64,000 nucleotides of DNA from assembly GCA_963747105.1 (NCBI GenBank), contig CAVVEC010000007.1:124001-188000 (forward strand). The letters run 5' to 3'. Under the pieces are notes generated by a model. The model was not told the origin of the DNA. It saw only the letters and a program-made list of their open reading frames with translations, and searched no databases. Source of the DNA: CAVVEC01 sp963747105. GTDB taxonomy: Bacteria > Acidobacteriota > Terriglobia > Terriglobales > Acidobacteriaceae. Shown here piece after piece: positions 8,260 through 17,161 of the stretch. Made by a program: the position numbers and the translations under genes. Each line of letters begins with the position of its first letter. Positions within the stretch are counted from its first letter, which is position 1.

Positions 8260-10250
8260 TCAGAATCTCCACGTGGCTTTTAGAAAGACATTCCGCCGCA
8301 CTTCCGTGGGCGCGACTCCAAGCACCGAGCGGAACTCGGGGTGCTGGTCCCGCAGCATGTTCTGCCCCCCTAGGCTTAGCGCCAACCTCTCCCCCACATT
8401 CCATCCCAGACGCGCATCCAGCCGGGTGTAGCTAGAAATCTGTTGTTGCGGTAGGCGACCTACGTAGTAGCTGGCTACATCGGCTTCCAGGTGATGCGGC
8501 AAGTGCAATTCGGAACGCACACCCCACTGCTGCTCTGGACTTTCCGACCCCAGGCCCGCCGGTGCGGACCAGGGAGAGTACTGTGATACGCGCAACGGGC
8601 TGTCTGTGACGGAGACCCGCCAATACCGCGTCACCTCCAGGTTGAAAGCCGCTTCTCCCCCATAGGTATGGGCGTGCGACTGGTTGGTACTAGCCAAGGG
8701 AATCACAATGTGGGGGGGACCGGGATCATCACCGGTGAGCCGGGTACGACCGCGTCCATATCGTGGTAGAAATCGTAAAATCCCGCCAGATCGAGCGAAA
8801 TCCGCGACGTGGCTTCCCAACGATAGCCGCCGTCATAGGCCAGTAATTGCTCAGAGGACAGCCTCGGATTCCCCATGAAGTTCACCAGGGTCGCAATGCC
8901 CGAAGGCGTCGTGAAACTACTCACGCACAAATCAGTGTTCCGCTCGGCCTGCGAGGGTGTACTGACCGCCCGGGAAACTGCCGCCCACAAACGATGCTTG
9001 GGGGTGAGTGCGAATAGAGCTCGGGCGCTGGGTTGAACCTCAAAGCCGGTGTAATCGTTGTGCTCGACCTTCGATCCCAGGATTACTCTCAGACGATGAC
9101 TAAGCAGCCCAATCTCATCCTGCACAAATCCCCCGAACAGATTCGTGCCTTCGTGGTTTTGCCCAAAAGTCACGGTGGGACTACCGCGGAGTGAATCCTC
9201 CACCCGGCGATAGTTGAGGCCCCATAGAATTTCCTGGTGCTCTCCCAGCAGCCGATGATGCTGAAACTCCAGGTCGAAGGTACTGACTCTTGCCCCGAGC
9301 AGATATTCTTCGCGCTGGGTGTTATCAAAGTACGCTTGCAGGGAGAAATCCGAACGCGCCGAAGAAACGTGCTTCCAGCGGCCCAACAGATTTCCGCCTT
9401 CGACTTGCACCAGGTCATTGGCGGAATAGATCATGGGGTCGAGCGCAGAGAAAGTGACATGCTCGCCCTCGTTCCCGTGGTAGAAATCGCCTTGCGCGGT
9501 TAAGCTGTCGGAGCCGGAGATCTGAAGGTCGCTGCGGAAACCGCCACGCGCCGCATCCCAACCGTCCGCCGAGGGGCTACCATCGGAATAGACCAAGCCG
9601 TCTCGCTTGAGGAATTTTCCATACACTCGGAAATACCTCCCAGACCCCAGGGTGCCGCCATACCTCACCGCAGCCGAACGTTGTTCCCCGGTGGACGCCG
9701 CGGTGCTGATTAATCCACCCTGCGTATCCTGAGCCGGCTTGGTGATGACGTTGATCACTCCATTCACCGCATTCGCGCCCCACACCGCCGCCCCTGGCCC
9801 ACGGATGACCTCGATGCGGTCCACATCTTCCAGCATCAAATCTTGCACATCCCAGTACACGCCCGAGTACAGCGGCGTGTAGACGGTTCGCCCGTCAATC
9901 AGCACCAGCAGGTCGGAGGCGAACTGGCTGTTGAATCCCCGCGAACTCACCGCCCACAGATTGCCGTCAATCTGCGCCACATTCAATCCCGGAACCATGC
10001 GCAATAGTTCGGGAATGCTGGTCATCCCGGAGTGGCGGATATCTTCCTGGCTGATGACGTAAATCGCCGCTGCGCTATCCCCCAGCTTCTGCTCTTTCTT
10101 GGAGACCGAGGTGACTTTCACGTTCATCAGGTCTTCGATGCTGAGCTGCGAAAGGTCTCTCTCCTGGGCAAAGCATCCCGCGCTCAACACAACGAGCATT
10201 AGTCCTAGCCTGATTCGCTTTCCTCTACCTCCCCTTGTCACAATGGTCAT
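8260..10250 (-). pseudogene. TonB-dependent receptor, split by a frameshift at a C7 run
   Basis: Outer-membrane TonB-dependent receptor of about 660 residues in total. The first frame has a signal peptide (GLMLVVLSAGCFAQ), then LSQLSIEDLMNVKVTSVSKK and a complete plug domain (VIRGPGAAVWGANAVNGVIN). It ends prematurely at PVPPTL. The barrel continues in another frame from HIVIPLASTNQSHAHTYGGE to the terminal FLKATWRF, which has the C-terminal aromatic needed for membrane insertion. The break is at a run of seven G on the plus strand (8712-8718); one extra base would restore a single frame. The start at 10248-10250 is preferred over an upstream GTG because AGAGGA precedes it. It heads the operon with the YfiR-like, kinase and cyclase genes. 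Confidence 0.85.
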
Positions 10251-10404
10251 TGGGTCCTCTTGCGCTTCCGGCAGCAACCGCAACACCCCAGAGCACAGGG
10301 CTACTCCAAACTCTTCGGCCAGAAGTGAGTTCTTCTTTACTTGCGAACAGTTACGTCCCCAAAACCGCCGGTAGAAACCATTGCCACTTGCGAGACTCGG
10401 GGTT

Positions 10405-10461
10405 CGCAAGGGCACGTCCATTCGGGCAATCCGCAGAGCCCGGGCGAAGGTTGTCGGGCTC
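10405..10461 (+). ncRNA. structured leader, weak resemblance to a c-di-GMP-I riboswitch
   Basis: The leader before the PAS-GGDEF gene contains CGCAAGGGCA, CCATTCG and CGCAGAGCCCGGGC, which follow the order and rough spacing of conserved blocks in the GEMM-I (c-di-GMP-I) aptamer, and a GAGCCCG/CGGGCTC stem resembling one of its helices. However, the AAACC block and the GNRA hairpin are not conserved, so it may be chance. A second hairpin (CTTGCGA…TTCGCAAG, 10388-10410) precedes it. Confidence 0.15.
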
Positions 10462-10537
10462 AAGCACTCAGCAACTCGAACTCTGAAGTTCGCCCGCCGC
10501 CTGCCGATGGAACTTCAGACGACGTTCGAAGCTCACC

Positions 10538-11470
10538 ATGTCTGAATTTCAGAACCCAGAGATCTTCCGCACCGTGTTGGACAGCCTGCAGACTGGGGTC
10601 AATGTGGTGGATCGAAGTGGGAAGATTTTCTTTTGGAACCAGGGCGCGGAACGCATTACCGGTCACATGCGCCACGACGTGGTGGGGCGTCCCTGCCACG
10701 ACAATGTTCTGGTGCACTGTAACCAACAGGGCTGCGTGGACTGCGGCGCTTCCTGCCCCTTCCGCCGCACTATGCACGATGGTAAGTCCCGAGAGGTCCG
10801 CATGCGGTTACGCCACAAAGCCGGACATCCGGTTCCTGTCCTTATACGGATCGTTGCCCTCCGCGACGCGCACGGCTCGATCATCGGTTTGGCGGAAAGT
10901 TTCGAGGAGCAGAGGTTGGCGTCGGACCGGGATCGCCGCCAGCAAAGCCTGGCTGCCTCCGGCTGCATGGACGAAACCAGCGGCGTCGCCAATCACGAAT
11001 TCACTCAATTCCGCTTGCGCGAGAATCTGGCGAGCCTCGCGCAATATCACCTTCCGTTCGGCATCACTTGCATCCAGGTGGACCATGTGCAGGACTTCCG
11101 GGCTACTTATGGCCGGCAGGCGGGCGATGCCATTCTGCGCCTTGTTGCCCAGACCATGCGGGATAGCCTGCGCCCCAGTGACCTCGTCGGACGCTGGGGG
11201 GAAGACGAATTCCTCGCCATCCTGATGGACTGCGAAAGCGGCGGGGTGCAACGAACAGCCGAACGCATTCGCAAGGTGGTTGCCTGCGCCGGGCTGCGCT
11301 GGTGGGGCGACGACTTATCGGTTAGTACCTCCATAGGATGGGCAGTCGCTCAAGCCGGAGATACCATCGAAGCCCTGGTGCAGCGGGCGCGGAGCTCATT
11401 GCAACAGGCTTCACGCCAACCGGAGGCTGCGACAGCCGCCAAGAAAAACCCGGCGAGTCCAAAGAGCTGA
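10538..11470 (+). CDS. PAS-GGDEF diguanylate cyclase
   Basis: Soluble signalling protein of 310 residues. An N-terminal PAS domain (about 5-125, GVNVVDRSGKIFFWNQGAERITG) carries a cysteine-rich insert, with Cys at 53, 61, 66, 69 and 73, a pattern shared by many PAS-GGDEF proteins. The GGDEF domain occupies about 155-290. Its signature reads RWGEDEF (221-225 GEDEF), so the second glycine is replaced by glutamate; the RxxD inhibitory motif RPSD precedes it at the normal five-residue distance. Activity is therefore plausible but not certain. It lies immediately upstream of motA and probably shares its transcript, linking c-di-GMP signalling to the flagellar motor. Confidence 0.88.
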   Translation: MSEFQNPEIFRTVLDSLQTGVNVVDRSGKIFFWNQGAERITGHMRHDVVGRPCHDNVLVHCNQQGCVDCGASCPFRRTMHDGKSREVRMRLRHKAGHPVPVLIRIVALRDAHGSIIGLAESFEEQRLASDRDRRQQSLAASGCMDETSGVANHEFTQFRLRENLASLAQYHLPFGITCIQVDHVQDFRATYGRQAGDAILRLVAQTMRDSLRPSDLVGRWGEDEFLAILMDCESGGVQRTAERIRKVVACAGLRWWGDDLSVSTSIGWAVAQAGDTIEALVQRARSSLQQASRQPEAATAAKKNPASPKS

Positions 11471-11478
11471 ATCACTAT

Positions 11479-12393
11479 ATGTTTGCGATTATTGGAATTC
11501 TGGTCGTCTTCGGGGCGGTGCTGGGCGGCTACCTCATGGAACATGGGCACGTGCGGGTGCTGTTGCAGCCGGCCGAACTTCTGATCATCGGAGGCGCCGC
11601 GATCGGAACTGTGTTAATCGCCAATCCGCTGCATATTCTCAAGCAGATCGTCGCCGGAGTCGGCGGCGTCTTCGGGGGATCCAAATTCACCAAACAACGC
11701 TACCTGGATTCCTTGAAGATGACCTACGAACTCCTGAACAAGGCGCGCCGCGAAGGCTTGATGGCCTTGGAAAGCGACGTGGAAGAACCGGAGAAAAGTC
11801 CGATCTTCGCCAAAAACCCGGCCTTCCTGAAAGACCACCACACCCTGGCTTACTTCTGTGACACCCTGCGCATGGCCATCAGCGGCGTGGAAGCCTTCGA
11901 CCTTGACCAACTTCTCGACCTCGATCTGGAAGTCCACCACCACGACGCCAGCCAACCCATTGCCTCGCTGAGCACCACTGCCGATTCACTGCCCGGCCTG
12001 GGGATTGTCGCCGCTGTGTTGGGCGTCGTCATCACCATGCAGGCGCTGGGCGGACCGCCCGAGGAAATTGGGCAAAAGGTCGCCGCCGCGCTAGTCGGCA
12101 CCTTTCTTGGAATTCTGCTTTGTTATGGCCTGGTGGGGCCGGTTGCCTCGAACATGGCAAAGATCGCCGAAGATGAGCGCGCCTACCTCCACGTTCTGCG
12201 GGTCGTGATGATTTCTTTTCTCAAGGGAACTGCCCCGATCATGGCAGTGGAATTTGCTCGCCGGGCAATTCCCGGACATGTCCGGCCCTCCTTCCAGGAA
12301 GTAGAAAGCGTCTGCCGCGGGCGCACCGAAGGCGAGGCCGCTGCCGCCCCGGCGGAACCCCCCGCGGAAACCTCGGCGCAAGCGCCCGCCTGA
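11479..12393 (+). CDS. motA: flagellar motor stator protein MotA
   Basis: Inner-membrane stator subunit of 304 residues that conducts ions with MotB and drives flagellar rotation. The start at 11479 (MFAIIGILVVFGAVLGGYLMEHG) gives the usual first helix; GGPEEI-like loop sequence (LGGPPEEIGQKVAAALVGTFLGILLCYG), two N-terminal and two C-terminal membrane helices, and the conserved PGLGIVAAVLGVVITM and cytoplasmic charged loop are visible. The C terminus is a nonessential Ala/Pro/Glu tail. It starts eight bases after the PAS-GGDEF stop and is followed by motB after 16 bases. No flagellin or basal-body genes are in the window. Confidence 0.92.
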   Translation: MFAIIGILVVFGAVLGGYLMEHGHVRVLLQPAELLIIGGAAIGTVLIANPLHILKQIVAGVGGVFGGSKFTKQRYLDSLKMTYELLNKARREGLMALESDVEEPEKSPIFAKNPAFLKDHHTLAYFCDTLRMAISGVEAFDLDQLLDLDLEVHHHDASQPIASLSTTADSLPGLGIVAAVLGVVITMQALGGPPEEIGQKVAAALVGTFLGILLCYGLVGPVASNMAKIAEDERAYLHVLRVVMISFLKGTAPIMAVEFARRAIPGHVRPSFQEVESVCRGRTEGEAAAAPAEPPAETSAQAPA

Positions 12394-12409
12394 AGGGAAA
12401 AGAGATTTT

Positions 12410-13192
12410 ATGGGCACTCGTCCTCTCATCATCGTCAAGAAGAAAGCTGGACACGGCGGACACCACGGCGGCGCTTGGAAAGTCGCTTATGCCGATTTCG
12501 TCACCGCCATGATGGCTCTTTTCATCGTGCTCTGGTTGCTCAACAGCAGCAAGAAAATTCAGGAGGCTGTCGGAGGTTATTTTAAAGATCCCTCCGGAAA
12601 ATCAAACAAAGTGGGCACTGCCCTGGCCGGCTCGGGAGAAAACTTTACGCTCTCCAAAGACAATATGCCGGAGCTCAAGCAGGAATTGGAAAAGCGCATT
12701 CGCACTATGAGTAATTTCGAGAAACTCAAAGATCAGATTGACATGACAGTAACCGCAGAGGGACTGCGCATCGAACTGCTGGAAACCGACACGGGAACGT
12801 TCTTCAATGTTGGCAGTCCGACACCCAGCGACAACGGGAAAGAACTGCTCTCCCTGATGGCGCAAGAGTTAGGCAAACTTCCCAACCAGATCTCCATCGA
12901 AGGTCACACCGATTCCAAACCCTATTCGCGAGGCGGGGACTACAGCAATTGGGAACTTTCCGCGGACCGCGCCAACGCCGCCCGTCGCCTGATGCAGCGC
13001 GACGGTCTGCGCGCCGACCAGATTACGCAAATTCGCGGCTACGCCGATCAGATGCTCCGCAAACGTGACCAACCCATGGCTGCTTCCAACCGGCGCATCT
13101 CGGTCATCGTGCAATACATCGAAAAGAAACACGAGGAACCGGAGGAGGACGAGACACCGAAACGACCGGTTCAATCCTCGAAGTCGAAGTGA
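12410..13192 (+). CDS. motB: flagellar motor stator protein MotB
   Basis: 260-residue partner of MotA. A basic N terminus is followed by WKVAYADFVTAMMALFIVLW, where Asp29 is the family's proton-accepting residue in the single membrane helix. Residues about 130-245 form the OmpA/MotB peptidoglycan-binding domain with IEGHTDSKPYS, NWELSADRANAARRLM and RGYADQ motifs. The tail is acidic then basic. Start ATG at 12410 follows a purine-rich AAGGGAAAAGAG stretch. Together with MotA it makes a stator unit anchored in the cell wall. Confidence 0.94.
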   Translation: MGTRPLIIVKKKAGHGGHHGGAWKVAYADFVTAMMALFIVLWLLNSSKKIQEAVGGYFKDPSGKSNKVGTALAGSGENFTLSKDNMPELKQELEKRIRTMSNFEKLKDQIDMTVTAEGLRIELLETDTGTFFNVGSPTPSDNGKELLSLMAQELGKLPNQISIEGHTDSKPYSRGGDYSNWELSADRANAARRLMQRDGLRADQITQIRGYADQMLRKRDQPMAASNRRISVIVQYIEKKHEEPEEDETPKRPVQSSKSK

Positions 13193-13267
13193 CCTCAGGT
13201 ATTGCAGAATTGTGCCGATTTGAAATTGGGAGGAACTGCCGAATTTTGGGTCGCGGCTCAGTTTGAT

Positions 13268-13379
13268 TTGTCATCCCGAGCAAGCGTTCTTTGCGCAGCG
13301 AGGGATCTGGGCGAGCCGCGCGAAGCGTCGCGTCCTTTGCGACGCAAATCGCGCGCTCGGCTCGCTTCCTTGTCACACT
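13268..13379. repeat. intergenic repeat of the TGTCATCCCGAGC type
   Basis: The stretch from TTGTCATCCCGAGC to TTGTCACACTGAG in the gap upstream of the transhydrogenase operon contains nested GC-rich palindromes (GACGC, GCGCGC). It resembles in layout the element at 45848-46002. No gene is seen in the 287-bp gap. Confidence 0.4.
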
Positions 13380-13479
13380 GAGACACTGCCGAATTTCAGC
13401 GCACCCGCGCCATTCCATCCCCTCATCCGCTACAATAACCCGTTCGCCTTTTAACTAAATTCAAGAGGAACCGAACTCC

Positions 13480-14655
13480 GTGATGATTGGTGTGCCCAAG
13501 GAAAGTTATCCGGGGGAGCGGCGGGTTGCCCTCGTCCCCATGGTGATCCCGAACCTGATGAAGGCGGGATTTGAGGTTGTCGTCCAGGCTGGCGCGGGTG
13601 TAGAAGCCGGCTATCCGGACGCGCTTTACATTGAAAAGGGCGCAAAGATTCTTCCCGACCGCAGCGCCGTCTTTGCCCAGGCCGACATTGTCATCCAGGT
13701 CCTTTGTTACGGATCCAATGACATCACCGGCAAAGCCGACCTGCCGCTGTTGCGCCGTGGGCAAGTGCTCATCGGGTTTCTGCGGCCGCTCGGGTCGGCG
13801 GAAGTCTTGCAGCAGGTTGCGCAAACCGGCGTTACTTCTTTCTCTGTCGAACTGATGCCGCGAAGCACACGCGCGCAAAGCATGGATGCGCTTTCCTCCA
13901 TGGGCACCATCTGCGGCTACAAAGCGGTTCTGATGGCCGCCGATGCCCTGCCCCGGCTTTTCCCCATGCTTACCACCGCCGCGGGAACCGTCACCCCCGC
14001 GCGCGTTCTCATCATTGGCGCTGGAGTGGCCGGCCTGCAGGCCATCGCCACGGCGCGCCGTCTGGGCGCTGTCATCTCGGCCTACGACATGCGTCCGGCG
14101 TCCAAAGAGCAGGTGCAGAGCCTGGGCGGCCGCTTCGTCGAACTCCCCATCGAAGCCAAGAATGCTCAGGATGCGCGCGGCTACGGCACCGCGCAGGACG
14201 AAAGCTTCTATGCCCGGCAGCGCGAATTGCTCGGCCGGGTGATCGCGGAAAGTGATGTCGTGATCACTACTGCCGTCGTGCCCGGCAAGAAAGCGCCCGT
14301 TCTGATCACGGCGGAGATGGTGAAAGGAATGGCGCCCGGTTCGGTAATCCTTGATCTTGCCTCCGAGCGCGGCGGAAACTGCGAGCTGACCCAGTCGGGA
14401 AAAATCGTGGTCGAGTATGGAGTCACAATCATCGGCCGGATCAACATCGCCACCGAAGTTCCTTACCACGCCAGCCAGATGTATGCGCGCAATATCACAG
14501 CATTTCTTTTGCACCTGGTGAAGGATGGAAAACTGCAGCTCGATTTGCAGGACGAGATTACGCGCGAGACTTTGTTGACGCGGGACGGTGAAATCGTGAA
14601 TCAGCGGGTGCGTGAATTTTTGTCTTTGCCGGCGCTGGTTTCGCAGGGCGCTTAG
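13480..14655 (+). CDS. pntA: NAD(P) transhydrogenase subunit alpha part 1
   Basis: Cytoplasmic NAD(H)-binding domain I of proton-translocating transhydrogenase, which exchanges hydride between NADH and NADP+ using the proton gradient. The 391-residue length suits the split-alpha form. Visible signatures are GVPKESYPGERRVALVP at the N terminus, the alanine dehydrogenase-like dinucleotide fold with VLIIGAGVAGLQAIATARRLGA, YDMRPASKEQVQSLGG, and PGSVILDLASERGGNCE. The start is GTG 13480 or the ATG three bases on; AAGAGGAA lies upstream. It is followed, after a palindromic repeat, by the membrane part and pntB. Confidence 0.93.
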   Translation: MMIGVPKESYPGERRVALVPMVIPNLMKAGFEVVVQAGAGVEAGYPDALYIEKGAKILPDRSAVFAQADIVIQVLCYGSNDITGKADLPLLRRGQVLIGFLRPLGSAEVLQQVAQTGVTSFSVELMPRSTRAQSMDALSSMGTICGYKAVLMAADALPRLFPMLTTAAGTVTPARVLIIGAGVAGLQAIATARRLGAVISAYDMRPASKEQVQSLGGRFVELPIEAKNAQDARGYGTAQDESFYARQRELLGRVIAESDVVITTAVVPGKKAPVLITAEMVKGMAPGSVILDLASERGGNCELTQSGKIVVEYGVTIIGRINIATEVPYHASQMYARNITAFLLHLVKDGKLQLDLQDEITRETLLTRDGEIVNQRVREFLSLPALVSQGA

Positions 14656-14693
14656 AACTGGAAGCTTTCTATCTCATAAATCGTTTTGGGAAG

Positions 14694-14713
14694 GGCACGA
14701 CTTCAGTCGTGCC
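14694..14713. repeat. palindromic intergenic unit GGCACGACT/AGTCGTGCC
   Basis: A perfect nine-pair stem with a two-base loop, followed 20 bp later by GGGCTTTAGCCC. It lies between the two alpha-subunit genes of the transhydrogenase operon, where it might modulate the relative expression of the upstream and downstream cistrons. Confidence 0.6.
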
Positions 14714-14786
14714 AATCAGGGTCACTGAGAATCCGGGCTTTAGCCCCTGAGGTAAGGTTCACAGTTCAACGTCTGCAGGAGGGAAG

Positions 14787-15083
14787 ATGAGTTCTGCCCT
14801 AATCAACGGACTATTTGTTTTCATGCTGGCGGCTTTCATCGGATTTGAAGTCATCCGGCGAATTTCGCCTTTGCTGCACACGCCTCTGATGTCGCTGACT
14901 AATGCACTCGACGCCATCGCCGTAGTGGGCGCCATCGTGCTGGTGGGCGAGCACAAGAGCAATTTCTCCTTCGTGCTCGGCGTGCTGGCCGTGATCGCCG
15001 CCACCAGCAACGTGGTGGGCGGCTTCCTGATCACCGACCGCATGCTCAAGATGTTTAAATCCAGCCGTCCGACAAAACCATGA
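14787..15083 (+). CDS. NAD(P) transhydrogenase subunit alpha part 2 (membrane)
   Basis: 98-residue membrane segment of the transhydrogenase (domain II part). It has three hydrophobic helices, including LINGLFVFMLAAFIGFEVI and VLGVLAVIAATSNVVGGFLI with the conserved TPLMSLTNALDAI sequence between. GGAGGG lies just before the ATG. The stop overlaps the start of pntB by four bases, indicating translational coupling. Confidence 0.92.
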   Translation: MSSALINGLFVFMLAAFIGFEVIRRISPLLHTPLMSLTNALDAIAVVGAIVLVGEHKSNFSFVLGVLAVIAATSNVVGGFLITDRMLKMFKSSRPTKP

Positions 15084-16477
15084 ACCCCGACTTCGCCGGA
15101 AATCAAGTCATCATCGAGTTCACCTATCTCATTGCCAGCGTTCTTTTCATTCTCTCGCTGAAGTGGATGAGCACGCCGCGCACCGCCCGGCGCGGCATCC
15201 GGGCCGGCGAGATCGGCATGGTCCTGGCCATCGCCGGCACCTTGTTGCATCACGGCCTGGTGGACTACAAGTGGATCGCCATCGCGCTCGTGCTCGGCAC
15301 CGGCATCGGAATCCCCCTGGGCCTGGTGCAGATGACCGCCGTCCCGCAGCGGACCGCGCTCAGCCACGCTTTCGGCGCATTCTGCGTTACCCTGGTCGGC
15401 ACCGCGGAATTCTATCTGCGCTCGCCCGACGTTCCCCGCTTCATGATGGCCGTTCTCTCCATGGAGGTCATTCTTGGTTCGCTGACTTTCACCGGCAGCT
15501 TGATGGCCGCAGGAAAACTCCAGGAAATTTTGCCGCAGCGCCCAATCACCTATAAGGGACAAAACATCGTCAACCTGACCTTGCTGGCCATTTCGATTGC
15601 CGTGGCAGTCTATCTGGTCTTGCATCCGGGCGCCAAGCAACTGTTTCCCGTGATGGTGATTGTTCCACTTATTTTCGGCGTCTTCATGATTATTCCCATC
15701 GGCGGCGCGGACATGCCGACAGTCATTTCCTTGCTCAACTCCTACGCCGGTCTTTCCGCCGCGGCCATGGGATTCGTTTTGGAAAGCAAGCTTCTGATCA
15801 TTGCCGGCGCGCTCGACGGCTCTTCCGGTTTCATTCTCTCGGTCATCATGTCGAAAGCCATGAACCGTTCGTTCACCAACGTTCTGTTCGGAGCTTTCGG
15901 CCAGGTGCAGCCTGCCGCCGCAGCCGGACAGGAGGAGAAGCCCGTTCACAGCGCCTCGGCTGAGGAAGCCGCGGGAATTCTCGCCGCTGCGAATAAAGTC
16001 GTGGTGGTTCCGGGTTATGGCATGGCTGTCGCGCAGGCCCAGCACAAGGTACGCGAGCTCTATGACGCGCTCACCAAGAAGGGAGTGGACGTCCGTTTCG
16101 CCATCCATCCGGTCGCCGGTCGTATGCCGGGCCACATGAACGTTCTCCTTGCCGAAGCCGATATTCCTTATGACCGGCTGATCGAAATGGACGACATCAA
16201 CGGCGACTTTCCCCAGACCGACGTTGCCCTGGTGATCGGCGCCAACGACGTTACCAATCCGGCGGCGCGCTCCGACAAGTCCAGCCCCATCTATGGCATG
16301 CCGATTCTCGATGTGGACAAGGCCCGCACCGTCATGGTGATCAAGCGCAGCATGAATCCCGGCTTCGCGGGTATTGATAACCCGCTCTACTATCTTGATA
16401 GGACTTTAATGCTCTTCGGCGATGCCAAGTCTTTCGTGAACAGCATCGTTCACGAATTATCCGGAGCCGGACATTAG
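15080..16477 (+). CDS. pntB: NAD(P) transhydrogenase subunit beta
   Basis: 465-residue subunit with about nine membrane helices in the N-terminal half and the NADP(H)-binding domain III in the C-terminal third. Diagnostic motifs are IGGADMPTVISLLNSYAGL, VVPGYGMAVAQAQHKVREL, FAIHPVAGRMPGHMNVLLAEA, VALVIGANDVTNPAAR and KRSMNPGFAGIDNPLYY. It completes the three-gene operon that supplies NADPH from the proton gradient. Confidence 0.96.
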   Translation: MNPDFAGNQVIIEFTYLIASVLFILSLKWMSTPRTARRGIRAGEIGMVLAIAGTLLHHGLVDYKWIAIALVLGTGIGIPLGLVQMTAVPQRTALSHAFGAFCVTLVGTAEFYLRSPDVPRFMMAVLSMEVILGSLTFTGSLMAAGKLQEILPQRPITYKGQNIVNLTLLAISIAVAVYLVLHPGAKQLFPVMVIVPLIFGVFMIIPIGGADMPTVISLLNSYAGLSAAAMGFVLESKLLIIAGALDGSSGFILSVIMSKAMNRSFTNVLFGAFGQVQPAAAAGQEEKPVHSASAEEAAGILAAANKVVVVPGYGMAVAQAQHKVRELYDALTKKGVDVRFAIHPVAGRMPGHMNVLLAEADIPYDRLIEMDDINGDFPQTDVALVIGANDVTNPAARSDKSSPIYGMPILDVDKARTVMVIKRSMNPGFAGIDNPLYYLDRTLMLFGDAKSFVNSIVHELSGAGH

Positions 16478-16601
16478 CTGTGAAAGAGTCTTCCGAGAAT
16501 AATCCGAGGAATCGCAGCACTGGGCAGGGTTGGATGCCTTATTCGACTTCGCTCAGCCCCGGGGTAGGTGAGAGCTAGTTCAGTTCCCGCCGAATAGCCT
16601 C

Positions 16602-16769
16602 TTAGCCTTCCACCCGTCGCGCATCGCGAATCTCCGCCGCGCTGTACTCGTGAGCGTTCCCGCACTGGGGGCAGGTGATCTTGCCGTTGTGCTCGGCCAT
16701 CTGACTCAGGAACGCGACAAAGGCACCGCTGCAGCCCTTGCACATCAGTTCGATCTTTTCGTCAGCCAT
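16602..16769 (-). CDS. small zinc-ribbon protein
   Basis: A 55-residue protein starting MADEKIELMCKGCSG and containing two CxxC pairs (CKGC and CPQC) 20 residues apart, the classic layout of a zinc ribbon. The rest is charged and soluble (EYSAAEIRDARRVEG at the end). The frame is closed by TAA at 16602. A GAGAGG sequence lies 13 bases upstream of the ATG. Its partner or target is unknown; such proteins often bind nucleic acid or act as small adaptors. It is shorter than usual gene-calling cut-offs. Confidence 0.65.
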   Translation of the reverse strand: MADEKIELMCKGCSGAFVAFLSQMAEHNGKITCPQCGNAHEYSAAEIRDARRVEG

Positions 16770-16879
16770 GCTGTTTCTGTCGCCTCTCGAGAAGGCAGTC
16801 TCGAAGACTGCTATCGTCCATATTCAGCCGATTGTACTCGAATCCCCATAGCGGTCCGGTAAAACGCCCAAGATGTCTG

Positions 16880-17160
16880 GCAACGGAGACAATTGTTTGA
16901 CAAAGAAGTGACAACTGGTCTGCTTCCCAATCCGCCATCCGAGAATCCAACCTTCATAAGGTTCGAAAAACTTTCGAACTTCCTCCACGTTGGTAAGGGT
17001 GATGGACCGAACGCAGAGCACACGGGAGCGAACCTGTTCCCGTGTAATGCGGCAGCCCGGTTGCAAGCCCGGGACGATCGAGCCAATCTGATCGCCCAAG
17101 CCCAGCGCTTCCGCCCCTAGCGAGTTGGCAGAGACCATGGCGGCCATCGGCTCCAACCCT
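16880..17160 (-). pseudogene. remnant of an amidohydrolase C terminus
   Basis: Immediately after the multicopper oxidase stop, the frame reads GLEPMAAMVSANSLGAEALG, then LGDQIGSIVPGLQP, which is the hallmark end region of imidazolonepropionase-like amidohydrolases (a site-filling helix followed by G.IGSI.PG). The expected DxxxxDGNP segment is replaced by unrelated residues, and LTNVEEVRKFF…GWIL recalls the family's last strand. No catalytic metal-site region is present, so this is a decayed 3' fragment, not a working enzyme. Confidence 0.5.
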
Positions 17161-17161
17161 T

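Noticed and set aside
8703..8820. Programmed frameshifting in the TonB receptor
   Set aside because: Receptors of this family are not known to need it, there is no stimulatory hairpin seen, and the upstream frame stops within three codons; a base loss in the C run is simpler.
10341..11225. 294-residue plus-strand frame over the PAS-GGDEF gene
   Set aside because: It overlaps the clear PAS-GGDEF frame out of phase and has unnatural composition (Arg/Ser/Trp rich), so it is a shadow.
14759..16135. 458-residue minus-strand frame
   Set aside because: Antisense to the transhydrogenase genes; His/Gly/Arg-rich composition typical of a shadow in GC-rich DNA.
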